Of a stretch of DNA of 64,000 bases, positions 12,801-24,356 are shown piece after piece (within the stretch, counting starts at the first letter, position 1; every line of letters starts with the position of its first letter). Below the pieces are notes generated by a model. It had not been told where the DNA came from. It did no database searches and saw only the letters and a program-made list of their open reading frames with translations. The stretch is from Anseranas semipalmata (Eukaryota > Chordata > Aves > Anseriformes > Anseranatidae), in the NCBI GenBank assembly GCA_013399115.1, contig VXAA01003989.1, positions 1,436,997-1,500,996 on the forward strand, written 5' to 3'. Position numbers and translations under genes: made by a program.

Positions 12801-15800
12801 TACCACTACAGTGGATACCACTACAGCACCTAGCACAATGGGAACTAGTTCTGGTGGTACCTGTAGGTGCCCCTGTAGTCTAAAAAAATTTAGAGTAATA
12901 ACAGTAATAGACGTGCAGGATTTCTCTCCCCAGCATTCCCAGAGGCTTCCAATACTTTAGTTAATTTGAACAAATTATTCATTTAACACCCTAGATATTG
13001 GTGCAAATGTGCTCAACAATTGGTGGAGTGGGAACTGGGAACATCACCACACAGGAATAGCGGGGGCCTCCTTGGTTCCCGGAGCTCTTCTGTACAGTCA
13101 AAGGAGGGGAGACAGGGAGAGAAGGGCAAAGTGAGCCTCAGGTACTGGAGTAGCAATACCTACGTGGGGCAGGACACCTCCTGCTGGAGTCCAGCAGCCC
13201 ACTTTGGGAGCTGTGGGGCTCTGCAGGAGAGGATTGGCTCACTATTCTCTCCCCATCTTCTGCCCGAATTTTGCCATAAAGGTGAAATTGAGCCTTACTT
13301 GTCAGGAAAGAATGAAATGATCCCTAAGGTTAGCAAAGTGCTTAGAGACCCTTTGGGAAGAAAAGTGCTACGTAAATAGAAGCTGATTCCTACAGGTTAT
13401 TAATAGATGTATCTGCAAAAGTAATGTGCAAACTACAAAGGAAATATCATTCTGAATTAAATTACCATAATTTTTTTCATTGCTGTCTCTTTTCAGGAGA
13501 CCTGGATAATACTGCTAACAATGACAGGCTGAATAAGAGACAGGGTTTGTGTGGGCCAGAGGTGGGAACAGAGCGGACTAATTATATCTTTTTTAACCTT
13601 TGCATGCATCTGGGCAGGATAAAAATGACTTATGCAACTAGCTGTTATCCCAGTGGAGACTGCAGAATGGTGCACAGGTCATTCAGAAACATGATCGAAG
13701 CTGTCCCATTTCTTCCGGAGCTAAATACTTAACAAATCGTTAAATAAAATGGGTATTTTCTGCATGCTTCATGTAAGGCTCATGCAGTTATCCTGTGGAC
13801 AAACCAAAACAGATTTATCTTATTTGCTGTTACCTCAACAATGCAGAACTTGAAAGGCAAGCACTGAAGTTGTATGGCAGAGCTAGAAGTAGTGTTTTTC
13901 AGTGTACATTTTGAAACCTCTTTGGCTTAATAGGTTAAAGAAGATGACACTGCTATTACAGTCACTCGGATGTGTCATTTGAAAACTTTATCATGTAATA
14001 ATTATTCCACTTCTAGTGTGTTGTCACTGACATGAAGCTTTGTTCAAAGGTTGGAGCCCAACGAGAAGGTGTGGAGGGGCCTTCGATACCTGTATCTCTC
14101 AGCAAAGTAGCAGGTGTCTGACCAGAAAGGGGAAGGGCCTCTTTGCAGGCAGCAGTTACGGAGGAATGGAGAAATTGTTCCTGTGAAATAAGAACTCTTT
14201 TCTCTCTGCTCCTTGACTTTCCTCCCAAAAATTCAATTCAAACTACAATTCAAGCTATATGGTCTATTATTGATAGCCTATAGCTCTAACACTTCAACAA
14301 GGTTTATGACATAAATTGGAGTTATATCCCAAAAAAAGAACTTGACCCTTAAGTCTTGAATTTTTCCAAACTGTATTCTCACCATTTTGCAGCATCATCT
14401 ATGCCCCACACCAAATTGAAGCTGTCTGTAACATACAGAGGGCTAGTTATGAACAGAGCTTTTTATGTTACTCCGTAACACTTCAGTCAGTTAGCCCCTT
14501 TCCTGGCTGAGCTTCTTGGAGCTGAACTCTGGAGGCTGAATGAGGTGTCTGAGAATCTGAACCTAGACTTCACTCAGTTTGTATTAGTTCCCTATCTCTA
14601 ATTCATTCCAGTACAGTATTTATTAACTCAGTAACCCTAGCCACTAAAAGGCTTTAAAACATTTGCAGCCAGAGCTAATTTACCTAATTCGAGAATTTTG
14701 GCATCTTCTTATTTTTATTCTTTGCTTTCACAAGGAAATAGCATGAATTATGTCAGTGTTTTTAAGAGAGAGCAGAGAATATGTTGTATTTGGTTGCTCT
14801 TGACTTACAGAACAGGAAAGAGCAATATTTCACTGGAATAGTTGTGCCTGATGGTGTACAAAAGACTCTGTTAGCTTAAATTTCCTTGTGGTTAACCTGA
14901 TACCTCAAAGATAAGTACATGCCATTTCTTTGTCTTAAGTAGTGTGAAAAGCCAGAAAATGAAGTGGAAATACTGTACTGAGTATTATGCAAGATAAGTT
15001 CTGTTCTGGGAAGGTCACATTTTACTGAATTGAGATTTCCCCCAGTTCTACCCTTTTTAATTTGTTGAGCCTTCTGTATTTACAATAAAGAACTTATGAT
15101 TTTGTAATTATTTAAACACTCGGTGCTAGATAATCTACTGCCACCTGAGTGACTCCTCACTAAGCTGCTAGTAATGACCAAATTAAGTAGTAGTCTGTGC
15201 CAGTATCTGTAAGAAGGCCAAGTCAGTTTTTGTAAGACATCCCAATATAGCAGATCTGTTGATGATTTGGATATAGTTTATAATGTCAATGCTTGTGTTA
15301 GGAATTTAACAGTCCTAACATCATTGTTTTTTCTCTAGAGGTATCTGTCATCCGCCTGCTGACATGGCCTTCCAAAGAAAGCCTGTTCTGGAGCCCTCAT
15401 CACTACTGATACACAAGCATCTGTGACAGTACCCATGTCTCTTGGATTTGGTCGTAAGTCATATATTTATGTCCTCGTGGCACGTTTAATACAGTGAACT
15501 GAATGTGAATGGAATTCATGAGCTTGTGAAGTTCCAGCAGTCTAAATACCTGTAGCTTACCTGTCAGACCAAGCAATTGAATAGAATCCAATGCTGCACT
15601 CACTTATAGCACCTCATGAGAAGAGATGTGAGCTCAACATTTTAAATAAGTCGTGTTTTTTAAGTCCCTATTGGACTGGTCTAACCAGGTTGCTTGAGAA
15701 ACTACTTTGGGTGGTTCTGTGATAGCAATGTTCTGCTGGACGTGGAACCAGTGAGCCTCAAGAGGTGGGAGGGCTTGTGAATGCAACTGTCTCCTCACGA

Positions 15801-18800
15801 AGTGAAGGGATTCACAGGTATGTCCTGCACATCTACGTTGCTAATTATACATTCCTAGGCAAAGGAAGAACAAATGCAATAAACATTCTTTTCACAAACA
15901 ATCACTACTGCCCACAGGGATCAAACTTTATTACATAGATTAGCAGAGGGAATCAATCTAGGTATCCATGTCACATCCTGAATGACCCGAAAGGTTACCA
16001 GCAATCGTGTGCCAGTAGGGAGAATTCGTGACTGTTTGCATTAGCTACAGGAAACATGATAGCACCAAAACAGATTAAGGACAGAAATCACTGAAAACTT
16101 TTTGACAGACTAAGAAATCTGAAATGCATTTGACATTCTTGAAAGAAAAAACAGCAGTTGCTGCCTCATACGCTTTATTTAATTTCTTCAGAGGTCTTTT
16201 GGGTGACAGCGCTGCTTGATTCTATTAAACCAGCACTCAAAGTAAGCAGGACTGTGCTCCCCATTCTCCATTCGCAGACAAATGCTTGTACTACCCCACA
16301 ATACCATGTTTATACATGAAGAAAATAATCCCCTCCAAAAAAAAAAATAACACTATATATATATTGCACATGGCTTGATGGGGAGTTGAAGTGAAATTAA
16401 ATTTCTAGGTGCTCCTTGCAACACAGGTGCAATGCCCCAGCATGGCTAGTTTATCCCAGGGCCTGGTGTTGCTTTCTTTGCAGGAGCCAACCTGTCTCAA
16501 AAGGACATTTGAGTCTGCACATGGACACGAGGCCTTCACTCCATCCACAAACAGTGCTGCTGCACAGGAGAGGGATGTGTAGGTAAAGCCACTTGGTGAT
16601 GTAGGAGCTGTTTGTGGAACAGCACAACATCCTCCCAGCACCTGAGATACCCACCATGGCTGACAGATGGTAAATGAACTCATTACTTTTTTCAGCAGTG
16701 TTTTTTTCCGAATGGGAAGCACAATCCTGAACTTTTCCTTGAAATAAATAAATAAATACAATTCCAGTTTACAGTTCCAAATAAAGACCAAGAAAGTAAT
16801 ATGTAGACTACATGTGCACAGCTCTCCTTCAAGGAGAGAGCTCTTTTGTTTGGGGCACCAGCAGAGCCTTTGCACTTCAGCCATCTTCCTGAACAGCATT
16901 TTTAATTAAAATCATAACTTGTTGCAAGGAATAATCTAGAAAATATCTGCATCTTTTCTTTCTTTTGTCAGTTGTCTTCCCTAGGCAAGTAGATAATGAA
17001 CTAGTCACTTCGAAAAAGATGGTCAGTGCGAGCTATTTTACTGTGTTATTTTTTGGAGCTTGGGGGTTAGTACAGGCTGGGTATTTCTCCCAGAAACAAC
17101 AGAATATTTTGAGCTGACTAGAAAGGCAAGCTTGTTTTCTCCAACTATTTAGTTCTTAGGCAGAAGGAAAGACATCAGGAACATTGTGGCATTTAGTCAA
17201 TATTTATTGAACGTTTCAAAAACTGGATGGAAAATGTGAAGGTACTGTTGTGGTATGCAGAGTCAATGGGATGTGTGCTCCCTGCTTCCTGCAAGAGGAC
17301 CTCCTTGTCAAAGTAGCCATGAGTTGCAGTATGCAGGTACTCTCTGTGGGCAGCTGAAGAGGCTTCCCTTTCAGGCACCTCACAGGAGACGTGGAAAGCA
17401 GAAATACCTGTGTCTGTGCTGGATTTTCTCTCCTTGCTTGGCTACTTCCCAATTCAGGAGTAATTATCACCCCCACACAGCCCATTACAGTGCAGAATTT
17501 TAAATCCAATCAAATTGTTCCCCCTGTCAAATTATTTCTCACTCCTAAACTTCCTAATCAACTCTCACAATCTAAATTAGTTCCCATTGCCTCATTTTCT
17601 TTGATTGCTTTGCTGCTGCAGAGGGGTCAGATGAAAAAATCTGGGGAAAGAGCAGGGCAACTGAAGAGCATCCTATATCTTTGCCTATCAAGAAGAGTTA
17701 TTTGGGGACTTACAGACTTTCAGCAGGCACTAGGCTGTGGGTAGGGCTGTTCCCTCCTCTAGGAAGAGGAAGTCGTAAAAGGAATGGGAAAGCTGAGGGG
17801 GCTGAGGAAGTAAGAAGTAGACCAGCTCACACTATTGCCAGTTACTATATATGTTTGGACTAGATCTTCTCCATTTCTCCTGGCATGAATCAGGTGTGGC
17901 ACCAGTAGGCATCCTCATGTCACATTGTCAGCATGAGAGGAGGAAGAAGATAATAGTGTATAATTCTCTCCGTGCTGAAAATAAAAGACCTGGTAGCTGA
18001 TTTCCAAGGATTGTTTAAATACTTGTGGTCTCCTGCTGTGTGCCTGATATTCTGCAGCTCAGCTTTCCGTCTGTTGAGCCAACAGTCGCAGCTTAGGCCT
18101 GCCCTGTCCTTGCCATGGGATGGCATGGAGCATCAGGAGGGTCCACAGCACTGAAGGCACCCCTGCTGCCACAGGGCAAGGTGCTCCTGCCATGCAGGGC
18201 AATGGGTCAGGGTTGGCTTCCCGAGAGCAAATCAGGGCCAGAAATGGGCTCTGATGGAGAACGAGGCTCATGGTTGGAAGAGCTTGTCTTGTTCCCGAGA
18301 GGTGCTCCTGGCGAGCAGGGTTATTTTCCTGTTGATGACTCAGAACTTCTGCTGAAGTCAGGGGAGGTTCATGGCAGAAAGAGGGTTAAAATATGACACT
18401 GCCCAGGTACATGGCCTTAGCAGAAAACAGAGTTAACCCTAAATTTTGGTTTAGGGGCTTCTTAAAATTTCAGCACTTCTGTGGCTGACCCTTTTTCATG
18501 TGGCTGCCATTTGTTTTTGTTTTTGTTTTCACATGAAATTCAAGGATATTAAGCCCCCAGTTTAGCAAGGCAGATAAACACATTTACAGCATGACTTGCA
18601 GGTCAAGCGCTTAGAATTACCTACCCAGTTAAGCTGTCACACTGATTTTACCTTGATTTGTTCCCTTGATGTTTGAAGCCTTTCTTCCTCCTGGAGAAAC
18701 AAGTGTACTGAGTCACTGGGGAGAGCACTGCAGCATTGGGTTGCATTACAGGCACGCACAGAGACATCAAGTCATATGAGGCATGTCTTGGTCCATCGAA

Positions 18801-19579
18801 TGACAAAAGAGTCACAGCATTGCAACTGGGACGTGTATGTTTTAGCAAGGCGTGGAGGTGCATGAAGCCCTGCTAGGAAGCAGCCAGTGCATATGGAGCA
18901 GTGCTACAGCATTTCTCTCCATCCAGGATTTCAGAGCAGCTACTCTGCAGAGATCCAGTGAGGCCAACCTGGGCATGCAGTAAGGGGTATCACAAAGATG
19001 GAGAAGGGCTTTGTAGCTGTGGTGATATCTGAGCTGACAAGTTGGGAGCAAAAGGAGATCAAATAATCTCATGTAGGATGGAGACTGTGGCCTCATCCCA
19101 GATCTGTTTTGCTTGAAATTTTTCTTATAGCTGGGAACCTTTCAGCTGCTTGGAGGCTAGCATCAAGTGGGACTAGCAGAATTTCTGTGGAAGCAGATCT
19201 TTCAAGGAAAACCCATACTACATCTGTCATTTTTACTGGCGATTTTTTTTTTCCATTAGTTGAAAGCATGTGAAACTCAAATGGTGAGCGAGTGTAAAGA
19301 GCAGGTGTCATCTGTAATTAATTCAGTTCCTCTTTTTAGACTTGGGCACTCTGGAGCTGAAACTGCAAGTAAAGCTCATAATGGGATGTAATCAAAGACA
19401 TACAAATACTTGTAGGAACCTCAGGAACACAATGGCTTTATGAAGTCTCTGCTTTTGGTCTTGGAATATGGGGAGAGTTTGTGAAACCTAAGACAATCTT
19501 CACTGTACTAAAATTGGTATCAAACCTCTTAGTGAGTTCGGGTTCTCATTTCCATTCATTGATACTTTTCTTTAAACCC
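12801..19579. other. Intergenic, no gene seen
   Basis: No supportable exon. It contains a possible old SINE/LINE tail near 13290-13390, an (AAAT)n run at about 16741-16758, and a pyrimidine-rich stretch at about 17515-17600. The longest open frame (164 codons, - strand, 16405-16899) shows no domain and no conserved-looking pattern, and I treat it as chance. Confidence 0.6.
13290..13390 (+). repeat. Possible old L2/MIR-type 3' tail
   Basis: The text AAAGTGCTTAGAGACCC at about 13337-13353, followed by AAAAGTGCTACGTAAATAGA (13360-13379), matches the remembered shape of L2/MIR-family 3' ends ('aagcgctttgagaccct..gaaaagcgctatataaat'). Such tails survive as ancient relics in amniote genomes. Confidence 0.45.
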
Positions 19580-20160
19580 TGTCCTGGCTTTGGATGGGAT
19601 AGAGTTACTTTTCTTCATAGAGGCTTGTATGATGCTGTGTTTGGGATTTTTGATGAAAATAGTGTTGATAACACACCGATGTTTTAGTTGTTGCAGAGCA
19701 GTGCTTACACAGAGCCAAGGACATTTCAGCTTCTGGTGCTGCCCTGCCAGCGAGGAGGCTGGGGGTGCACCAGGAGCTGGAGGGGACACAGCCAGGGCAG
19801 CTGGCCCAGACTGGCCAAAGGTATGTCCCATACCATGTGGCGTCGTGCTCAACAATAAAAAGCTGAGAGGTGGGGTGGACATTCAGAGTGATGGCATTTG
19901 TCTTCCCAAGAAACTCTTGATAGACCCAGCTTTCCTGGAAGTGACTGAACACTTGCCTGCCAGTGGGAAGTAGTGAATGAATTCCTGGTTTTGCGTTGCT
20001 TGCACGCGCAGCTTTTGCTTTACCTGGCAAACTGTCTTTATCTCGACTGATGAGTTCTTGCACTTCTACCTTTCTGATTCTCTCCCTCCCATCCCACTGT
20101 GGGGAGAGTGAGTGAGCGACTGCGTGGTGCTGAGCTGCCTGCCGGCATTAAACCATGACA
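19580..20160 (+). mobile_element. Solo LTR of an avian endogenous retrovirus, ERVL type
   Basis: A 581-bp long terminal repeat begins TGTCCTGGCTTTGGATGGGA and ends TTAAACCATGACA, giving TG...CA termini. Landmarks typical of the common avian ERVL-type LTR appear in order: GATAGAGTTA near the start, GTGTTGATAACACACCGATG at about 19662-19681, CAGCCAGGGCAGCTGGCCCA at about 19789-19808, CCATACCATGTGGCGTCGTG, then the GAGTGAGCGACTGCGTGGTG stretch. Flanking 5-mers are AACCC and GACCC, a probable target-site duplication with one change. No retroviral genes adjoin it, so it is a solo LTR left by recombination. Open frames inside it, up to 152 codons on the - strand, are spurious. Family name is from memory. 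Confidence 0.85.
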
Positions 20161-22595
20161 GACCCCCTCCTGAACTTTAGTCCATTTCTTCAGACCAGGA
20201 AACAATATGTATAATAAGCACAAATTCAGATCTGCCATTGGACGCACCTGCTTTTATCCCATCAGAACCAGAAGCAGAGAAATAGTCTAGTTCAAAACAT
20301 GCCTATATTTGTGCATTTTTTGATGGGCACACCTAGATTTTTTCCTACATTGTTAATCTCCTGTTATGTATTTATACCACCCTGTGGACTTCCCGTTAAT
20401 ACCACCAAATGTTCAACCTTGAGCAGTTACAGTAACAGCACAGGACACAGCAAGGAAATCTATTTATAGTATAGCAAATCAAACTTACATGGTAACATGT
20501 TGTAATTCAACAGTAGATTGAAAAAAAATGCAAGCAACAAAACGGAGGAATCCAATCTAAAATCTAATCTAAAATTACATTGATTTTGTTTGAAGGGAAA
20601 ATAGGAAAGGATAGGGAAAGCAATGACACCCTGTGTGTTCACTGTAGGTAGACCTTTGTTTTGAAAAAAAAGGAAAAACAACAACAAAAACATGTCAATA
20701 ATTACATAACATGCTTTTTCTGAGTGGAGTATCGCATTAGATATTGCCCTTTTTTATTAAGAACCAGTGGCGAGGTGAGCCCAAGTTCTCAGTCTCTGTT
20801 CACAGACAGATCAGCAGCTTGATTTAGTAGATCACTACAAGTACTTCAAGTTTGACTTGGAGAAGTTTTCCAAAAAGGGTCCTTACTGTTGGGTGGTCAA
20901 GCTGCTCCCAACTGTAGTGGGAGCTCACAGTCATCTTCTGTGTCAAGGAGGCCGATATCTGCCTGTGGCTTTGCCTGTCTCCAGCAATGCCACCTGAGGA
21001 CAGTATTCCTTCTGCTCATGGATCTCCTCAGGCTCCCAGTCGCCTACTACCTGGAGGTATCTGTTTGTCTGCCCACAGTTCTGCTGTGTCAGCTCTCTCT
21101 GACCTGTTGTGTGAATATTGTCTCATATTCATTTTCAGTAACAAGATGATCCCACCAACATCTTTTCCTGAAGCAGGTGAGGGAGCATTCACAAAGCCAC
21201 TTCCACTGGCAGAGCTGGGGCAGTGGCAGTGGTAACCTCCAACACAGATGTGGCACAGGCAGTGGGGAATGGTGCTGTCTCCAGATTGTATAGCTGCTTG
21301 CAAAGGGAACGTCTGTGTGTATATATATGTATATATGTATGTATATTTTATGGCCTGAGCACTTCTCCTTTAAAACATAAATGACCCATAGTCTACAGTG
21401 AGCAGGTGCATGTCAGTTCCTAGTGAAGTTGCAGTTTCTGCCACTGTCGAAGGAGAACAATGACCCTTTTTTTAAAGAAGACCTCTTTGAAGTCAGTTCA
21501 CTGTGACTGTGCAGAAGCATTAAGGAGTTTATTCTGTTTTTCTAACTCAAGACAAACATCTTCCCTGTATGAATGACTCCCCTTCCAATGTCTTTCTTAC
21601 AGGATGTCAGAAGAATGAAAGGAGGATTGAGTTATTTTTAGCCTACCCATTTCCTCTAGCTCTGTTATGAGTTGAAAGCCTTTCTTTATGATTTCAGTGC
21701 TGTAACGTAACGAGTTTTCTATAGTTCTCCAAAAGAGGGAGATTTGCAGTCATACCATATTACATGTTTATGTCTATAGTGAGGAAAACTTGTATGCCTC
21801 AGAAATGTTTGCCAATATATAAGGGGACTTGCTGAACATTGAACAGATCTCCTTTACAATTTCCTTATCATTTTCTGCAATCCAGCTATTGCTTTTTATG
21901 ATGGTTCTTGCAGTGAGACATCTCTCTTTCTGCCTTCACCTCTTCTGTGGTATGCATAAGAACTTATTTAGTGTACATGTTACAAACGACTTTGTTTTTA
22001 CTCAGTGATTAAATTGTTAAGTTGGATGGATCCAGTAATACCTCATTTTGCCATCAGATTAAGTTCGCTTTTATTTTCATTATCCATTCTAAGAGTATTT
22101 GCTATACTTATTTTTGGCAGTACGCTGAAACCTAAGTCAGTGTTACTTAATTTATAACATATCCTTGATATATTCTGGTCCATTAAACAAAGGAATGTCT
22201 TTGCATCCTCTTCCACAGACAAATTATAGCACTATTTGAGTGTCTGTATTTGAAATGCTCTTTAGCTCTAGCCCACGTAGGACATTCAGTTCCACTGATC
22301 ACACTCCCATGTAGAATCTGGGTAGCTCTGCCACAGTTCATCTTGTGCTTGCCTTATGGAACAAGCTTAATTTTGAACTTTAACAAATGAAAGGTACAAA
22401 TCTTTTCCTGCACTTACTATCCCTATCTTTGGCTTGCAAAAGGAGAAACAAACAAGAAATGCCAAAAGCAAGGACATGTGCTGGATGCCAGATGTATTAC
22501 TGCCAATAACCCAAATATGTAAAAAGCAGACAATTGAATAGTCAAGGTCATCTTTTAATAGCTCATATAATAAAAAAAATCATTCCAAATGTCTT
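20161..22595. other. Intergenic, no gene seen
   Basis: AT-rich sequence without a credible exon. A TATATG microsatellite lies at about 21313-21350. Confidence 0.6.
21313..21350. repeat. TG/TA microsatellite
   Basis: Short GTGTGTATATATATGTATAT-type alternating run. Confidence 0.8.
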
Positions 22596-23476
22596 AATTT
22601 TTGTGTTATTAGGAGCTTGGTTTTGTAAAATAATGTAAGAGAGAAGAATGTTGTCAACTCTAGGACATATATGAAGATAAAAAAATCTTACTGTTTTGAT
22701 AAAAATGTGTAATATCCATACCTACGTATTTTATATATATATATATATATATACATTATCAAAAGAAACTAACTTTTGACTAGCAGCTGGCAAATTTCAA
22801 TCTATTTCCATTTTCTTTCTAACAAACAGACTTTTTCTTATGCAGTGCAGGCAAGCTGCATTGACATCCTTGTCAGGGGTCCAGTTTCTCAAAGGTGTTT
22901 AGGCAACTTTGATGTCAATAGGCATTTGTTACCTAAAATATGATAGAGGATCTGGATGTAAACTCCTCACAGAACATCCAGGGTGAAGCCATGCAGCCAC
23001 GCTTCAACTCCACTGAATATGGTGGCATTCCACCATTTACAAACAGCATAATTTATCAGATAACTATTTGCCATAGCTGGGGAAAAAGAAGAAAAAAAAA
23101 GATAAAAGAAAAAAAGCAAGGGGGAAGGAAAGCAGAGAACAAGAGCAGAGTGCTTAAATGTCGGAGAAAAGGGGAATCAGTTCTTGGAGGACTGGAGAAA
23201 GCTGCAGAAGAAGGAATAGGAAGAAACCCCAGATATGGTCAAAGAGAAGTGCCTACAAGAGAGAAGCTGAAAAATAAAATTTCAAATGTTAGCAGTTACT
23301 TTCAAGATGTTATCAGCCATCACTAGTGTGTTGTCATGGGGAGAAAAAGGCATTACAGCATCAAAGGAAACAAGAAATGTAATGAAGAAAGAAATTAGAA
23401 GAGCAATTTGCATCTATTTGGTGGTATAATCTTCAGAGGCACTTTTGTTAATTGGGAGGTTTGGGCCGTACGTATT
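22596..23476 (+). repeat. Copy 1 of an 880-bp near-identical tandem duplication
   Basis: This 881-base block, from AATTTTTGTGTTATTAGGAG to GGGCCGTACGTATT, recurs immediately after a single N. By eye the only difference is a 2-base length and one-base change in a purine run (near 23090: copy 1 has an extra G-interrupted A stretch). The internal (TA)n run has the same length in both copies. The block contains the (TA)n tract at about 22733-22753, an old palindromic repeat relic at 22885-22956, and a polypurine stretch at about 23080-23150. A frame present in both copies, starting at 22940 and 23822, breaks at the purine run in copy 2, so it is not a conserved gene. Confidence 0.97.
22885..22956. 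repeat. Relic of an ancient palindromic amniote repeat
   Basis: Text of the form TTTCTCAAAGGTGTTTAGGC...GATGTCAATAGGCATTTGTTACCTAAA...GAGGATCTGG parallels the remembered repeat 'tttcaaagg..tttaggcacctaa..gatttcaatggg..taggcacctaaa..gaggatctgg', in which the outer TTTAGG and CCTAAA arms are inverted. It recurs in the second tandem copy at about 23767-23838. Confidence 0.45.
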
Positions 23477-23477
23477 N
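23477..23477. other. Single undetermined base at the duplication join
   Basis: One N separates the two near-identical blocks. A lone N precisely at the join is typical of a contig join or ambiguous overlap rather than ordinary sequence. Confidence 0.95.
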
Positions 23478-24356
23478 AATTTTTGTGTTATTAGGAGCTT
23501 GGTTTTGTAAAATAATGTAAGAGAGAAGAATGTTGTCAACTCTAGGACATATATGAAGATAAAAAAATCTTACTGTTTTGATAAAAATGTGTAATATCCA
23601 TACCTACGTATTTTATATATATATATATATATATACATTATCAAAAGAAACTAACTTTTGACTAGCAGCTGGCAAATTTCAATCTATTTCCATTTTCTTT
23701 CTAACAAACAGACTTTTTCTTATGCAGTGCAGGCAAGCTGCATTGACATCCTTGTCAGGGGTCCAGTTTCTCAAAGGTGTTTAGGCAACTTTGATGTCAA
23801 TAGGCATTTGTTACCTAAAATATGATAGAGGATCTGGATGTAAACTCCTCACAGAACATCCAGGGTGAAGCCATGCAGCCACGCTTCAACTCCACTGAAT
23901 ATGGTGGCATTCCACCATTTACAAACAGCATAATTTATCAGATAACTATTTGCCATAGCTGGGGAAAAAGAAAAAAAAAAGATAAAAGAAAAAAAGCAAG
24001 GGGGAAGGAAAGCAGAGAACAAGAGCAGAGTGCTTAAATGTCGGAGAAAAGGGGAATCAGTTCTTGGAGGACTGGAGAAAGCTGCAGAAGAAGGAATAGG
24101 AAGAAACCCCAGATATGGTCAAAGAGAAGTGCCTACAAGAGAGAAGCTGAAAAATAAAATTTCAAATGTTAGCAGTTACTTTCAAGATGTTATCAGCCAT
24201 CACTAGTGTGTTGTCATGGGGAGAAAAAGGCATTACAGCATCAAAGGAAACAAGAAATGTAATGAAGAAAGAAATTAGAAGAGCAATTTGCATCTATTTG
24301 GTGGTATAATCTTCAGAGGCACTTTTGTTAATTGGGAGGTTTGGGCCGTACGTATT
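23478..24356 (+). repeat. Copy 2 of the 880-bp near-identical tandem duplication
   Basis: An 879-base block matching 22596-23476 apart from a 2-base shorter purine run. After its last shared bases (CGTATT) the sequence continues into unique AGAATACTCAG. Near-identity over non-coding sequence, including microsatellite length, means either a very recent duplication or an assembly artefact; I favour the artefact. Confidence 0.97.

Noticed and set aside
16405..16899. 164-codon open frame, - strand
   Set aside because: No recognisable domain, a mixed composition typical of random reading of non-coding DNA, and it includes an AAAT-repeat translation (LYLFIYFK). No promoter or splice context.
19605..20063. 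152-codon open frame, - strand
   Set aside because: Lies wholly inside the solo LTR in antisense; LTRs of this type do not encode protein.
22940..24037. Repeated open frame beginning MIEDLDVNSSQNIQG in both tandem copies
   Set aside because: Seen twice only because the DNA is duplicated. The frame breaks at the purine run in the second copy and shows no domain.
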